In this document: positions 62,430 to 64,000 of the stretch, one piece after another
Layout of the letters: the number at the start of each line of letters is the position of its first letter
Numbering within the stretch: the stretch's first letter is position 1
Assembly (NCBI RefSeq): GCF_003316845.1
Contig: NZ_QMIK01000004.1
Coordinates: forward strand, 62,001-126,000
DNA: 64,000 nt
Direction: 5' to 3'
Source of the DNA: Cognataquiflexum aquatile
GTDB taxonomy: Bacteria > Bacteroidota > Bacteroidia > Cytophagales > Cyclobacteriaceae
The notes under the pieces: model-generated
Database searches by the model: none
Seen by the model: the letters and a program-made list of their open reading frames with translations, nothing else
What the model was told of the DNA's origin: nothing
Program-made: the position numbers and the translations under genes

Positions 62430-64000
62430 TTATTCTGCAGCTCCTGTAGAAAACTTGAGCGGCGTATTGCTTCCTGCCGGAGATACCCTGAGGTAGCCCT
62501 GCATTTCTTGGTGCAATGCCGAACAGAAGTCTGTACAATAGAATGGGAACACACCTGTTCTGTCCGGTACCCATTTCAAAGTGGCTGTTTCACCAGGCAT
62601 GACGAGCAGTTCAGCAGTGTTGGCGCCTTTGATGGCTAATCCGTGAGGCACATCCCAATCCTGTTCGAGGTTGGTCATGTGGAAGTATACCTCATCTCCA
62701 ACCCTGATTCCTTCGATGTTGTCGGGTCTGAAATTGGACCTGATACTTGTCAGGTAGATGTGGACTTCATTGCCATTCCTTTCGACCCTTGCATCATTGA
62801 TGCCTTTGAGCACGTGCGGGTGGTTGTTTTCTTCCAGTTTGTAGAACTTCACTTGCCTGTCTTTGATCAAAGAAGCAGGGAAAGACTCTGCATAATGGGG
62901 CTCACCGATGGTCGGGAAGTCAAGAAGCAACTGCATTTTGTCACCTGAAATATCATAAAGCTGGGCAGAGTGGGCCAATTCAGGACCTGTAGGAAGGTAT
63001 CTGTCTTTCGTGATTTTGTTGTAAGCGACCATGTATTTGCCATGTGGCTTGCCTGTCGGTCCACCGGGGATACTCAAGTGTCCTACTGAATAGTAAGTAG
63101 GAACCCTGTCTACCACTTCAAGTGTTTCGATGTTCCACTTCACGATCTCCGAAGAAACAAACATGGAAGTGTAGGCAAATCCCTTTCCGTCGAATTCAGT
63201 GTGCAAAGGTCCAAGACCCGGTTTTTCAACTTCTCCGTGCAATACTGACTCATACTTCAATACCGGCATGCCGTCAATATTTCCTTCGAAATCCTGCTTT
63301 TCAATGGCTGCAAGCATCTTGGTAAAAGAGAATACAGGAATGATCGCTGCCAATTTTCCACTGCCGATGATGTACTCTCCCGTAGGATCCGTGTCTGTGC
63401 CGTGAGGTGATTTTGGACATGGGATAAAGTAAACGATGTCCTTCAGTTCTCTTGGATCTAAGGAAAGTACCTCGGTCCTGATGGTAGAAGTGGCAGTGTG
63501 GGTACTTTCATCCCACTTGTTGTGGGCATATTTCACAGGGACTTTTTTGCCCTTTCCTGCGGCGATGTATTCTTCCGCTTTCTTCCAGTTTACGGCCATG
63601 ATAAAGTCCTTGTCTTTTTGTGAAGCATTCACTTCCAAAAGTGTATGGGCCATTTCGGTATTGTAGGTAGAGAAGAAAAACCAACCATGTGACTTTTTCT
63701 TTCCTGCCCTTGCCAGGTCAAAGTTGAATGGCGGTGCTTCCAATTGGAAAGCAATGTCCATATCACCTTTTTCTTTGTCTACACTGATGAAGGAAATTGT
63801 CCCACGGAAGTTTTCCTTGTAGGTATCGATGGCTACATCCCTGTTTTTGTCATCTCCGGTAGGTACCGAAAATCTCGTTCCTGCCACCACATACTCAGTG
63901 TTTTCAGTAATGAACGGAGAGGAGTGGTTACCGCCGGAATTCGGGATTTCGATGATCTCGACAGTTTTGAATGTAGTCAAGTCCACCCTGGCGATCCTAG
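62430..64000 (-). CDS. nosZ: nitrous oxide reductase NosZ, C-terminal part (5' end outside the window)
   Basis: The last 522 residues of the copper enzyme that reduces N2O to N2 in the periplasm. The frame is open to the window edge (RIARVDLTTFKTVEI), so the GTG at 63986 is internal. The beta-propeller part that holds CuZ ligands is followed by the cupredoxin domain with the CuA ligands: DVPHGLAI (His) and CTDFCSALHQEM (Cys, Cys, His, Met). Sequence style and the gene order nosZ, membrane protein, nosL, nosD, nosF, nosY fit clade II (atypical, Sec-exported) NosZ, typical of Bacteroidota. The leader itself is not visible. Confidence 0.96.
   Translation of the reverse strand, partial: RIARVDLTTFKTVEIIEIPNSGGNHSSPFITENTEYVVAGTRFSVPTGDDKNRDVAIDTYKENFRGTISFISVDKEKGDMDIAFQLEAPPFNFDLARAGKKKSHGWFFFSTYNTEMAHTLLEVNASQKDKDFIMAVNWKKAEEYIAAGKGKKVPVKYAHNKWDESTHTATSTIRTEVLSLDPRELKDIVYFIPCPKSPHGTDTDPTGEYIIGSGKLAAIIPVFSFTKMLAAIEKQDFEGNIDGMPVLKYESVLHGEVEKPGLGPLHTEFDGKGFAYTSMFVSSEIVKWNIETLEVVDRVPTYYSVGHLSIPGGPTGKPHGKYMVAYNKITKDRYLPTGPELAHSAQLYDISGDKMQLLLDFPTIGEPHYAESFPASLIKDRQVKFYKLEENNHPHVLKGINDARVERNGNEVHIYLTSIRSNFRPDNIEGIRVGDEVYFHMTNLEQDWDVPHGLAIKGANTAELLVMPGETATLKWVPDRTGVFPFYCTDFCSALHQEMQGYLRVSPAGSNTPLKFSTGAAE

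Noticed and set aside
1..64000. tRNA or rRNA genes
   Set aside because: None was recognised by eye in any spacer. A covariance-model scan was not possible here.

Overview
The window looks like chromosomal DNA of a Bacteroidota bacterium, most likely order Cytophagales, family Cyclobacteriaceae. This rests on protein types and not on any rRNA: a type IX secretion C-terminal sorting domain on a giant CotH protein, an OstA/LptD-type outer-membrane protein of Bacteroidota style, a clade II (Sec-type) nosZ cluster with nosL-nosD-nosF-nosY, many short lipoprotein or Sec leaders of the family's style, and TAnnTTTG-type -7 promoter boxes. No tRNA, rRNA, prophage or CRISPR array was seen.

Layout. 1-14.1 kb is ordinary core genome: a cut BCCT transporter, a Tat-exported GH109-type oxidoreductase, a tight minus-strand operon (WD40 protein, DivIVA-like protein, folB, ChaN-like protein, DUF4268), a phosphopantetheinyl transferase, a redoxin, a SirB1-like protein, an acyl-CoA carboxylase beta subunit, an amidase and an LptD-like protein. 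14.3-20.9 kb holds a toxin-antitoxin pair with a frameshifted PIN toxin, a bacterial ILVBL-like ThDP enzyme, an M20 peptidase, a YdcF-like protein and a YdeI/DUF1905 protein, separated by spacers made of dispersed and simple repeats. 21.2-27.2 kb is one 5.9-kb gene for a CotH/lamin-tail/Big2 surface protein with 621-bp tandem repeats; the gene is bracketed by a 73-bp direct repeat derived from the neighbouring YdeI-like gene.

30.4-40.35 kb is the most interesting part. It is an array of unrelated, AT-richer, single-gene units, all on the plus strand. They are separated by imperfect inverted-repeat sites of about 140-170 bp that share a consensus (left arm like GGCAAAATGGCGGGTT, right arm like AATCCGCCACTTCGCCAAGC, then CGTT). 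The organisation resembles integron gene cassettes with attC sites, but no integrase lies in the window. The 3' end of the DUF4184 gene at the left edge, with its downstream flank, recurs twice more inside the array as remnants. Cargo: a PLP decarboxylase, a WD40 protein, a Crp/Fnr regulator with a probable outer-membrane protein, an MDR dehydrogenase, a DUF4440-like gene broken by a stop at its signal-peptide end, two small unknown genes, a ParB-like unknown and a membrane protein. A perfect-stem terminator at 40.62 kb lies beyond the right edge.

40.8-51.9 kb returns to core-like genes: a YihY/BrkB protein, a GH13 enzyme, a large CheB-CheR-PAS-histidine kinase fusion with an overlapping response regulator and an AraC regulator, a PA2169-type four-helix protein, a DAO oxidoreductase, a secreted nuclease and a CDF transporter. 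52.1-54.05 kb is a REP/RAYT locus: a single-domain Y1 transposase gene amid about a dozen GCCCTTTCAGGGC hairpins, part of it duplicated as a 385-bp tandem block. 54.2-58.1 kb encodes a patatin-BamA protein and a MATE exporter. 58.6-64 kb is a minus-strand nos cluster (nosZ, membrane protein, nosL, nosD, nosF, nosY) for reducing nitrous oxide to dinitrogen; nosZ runs off the right end.
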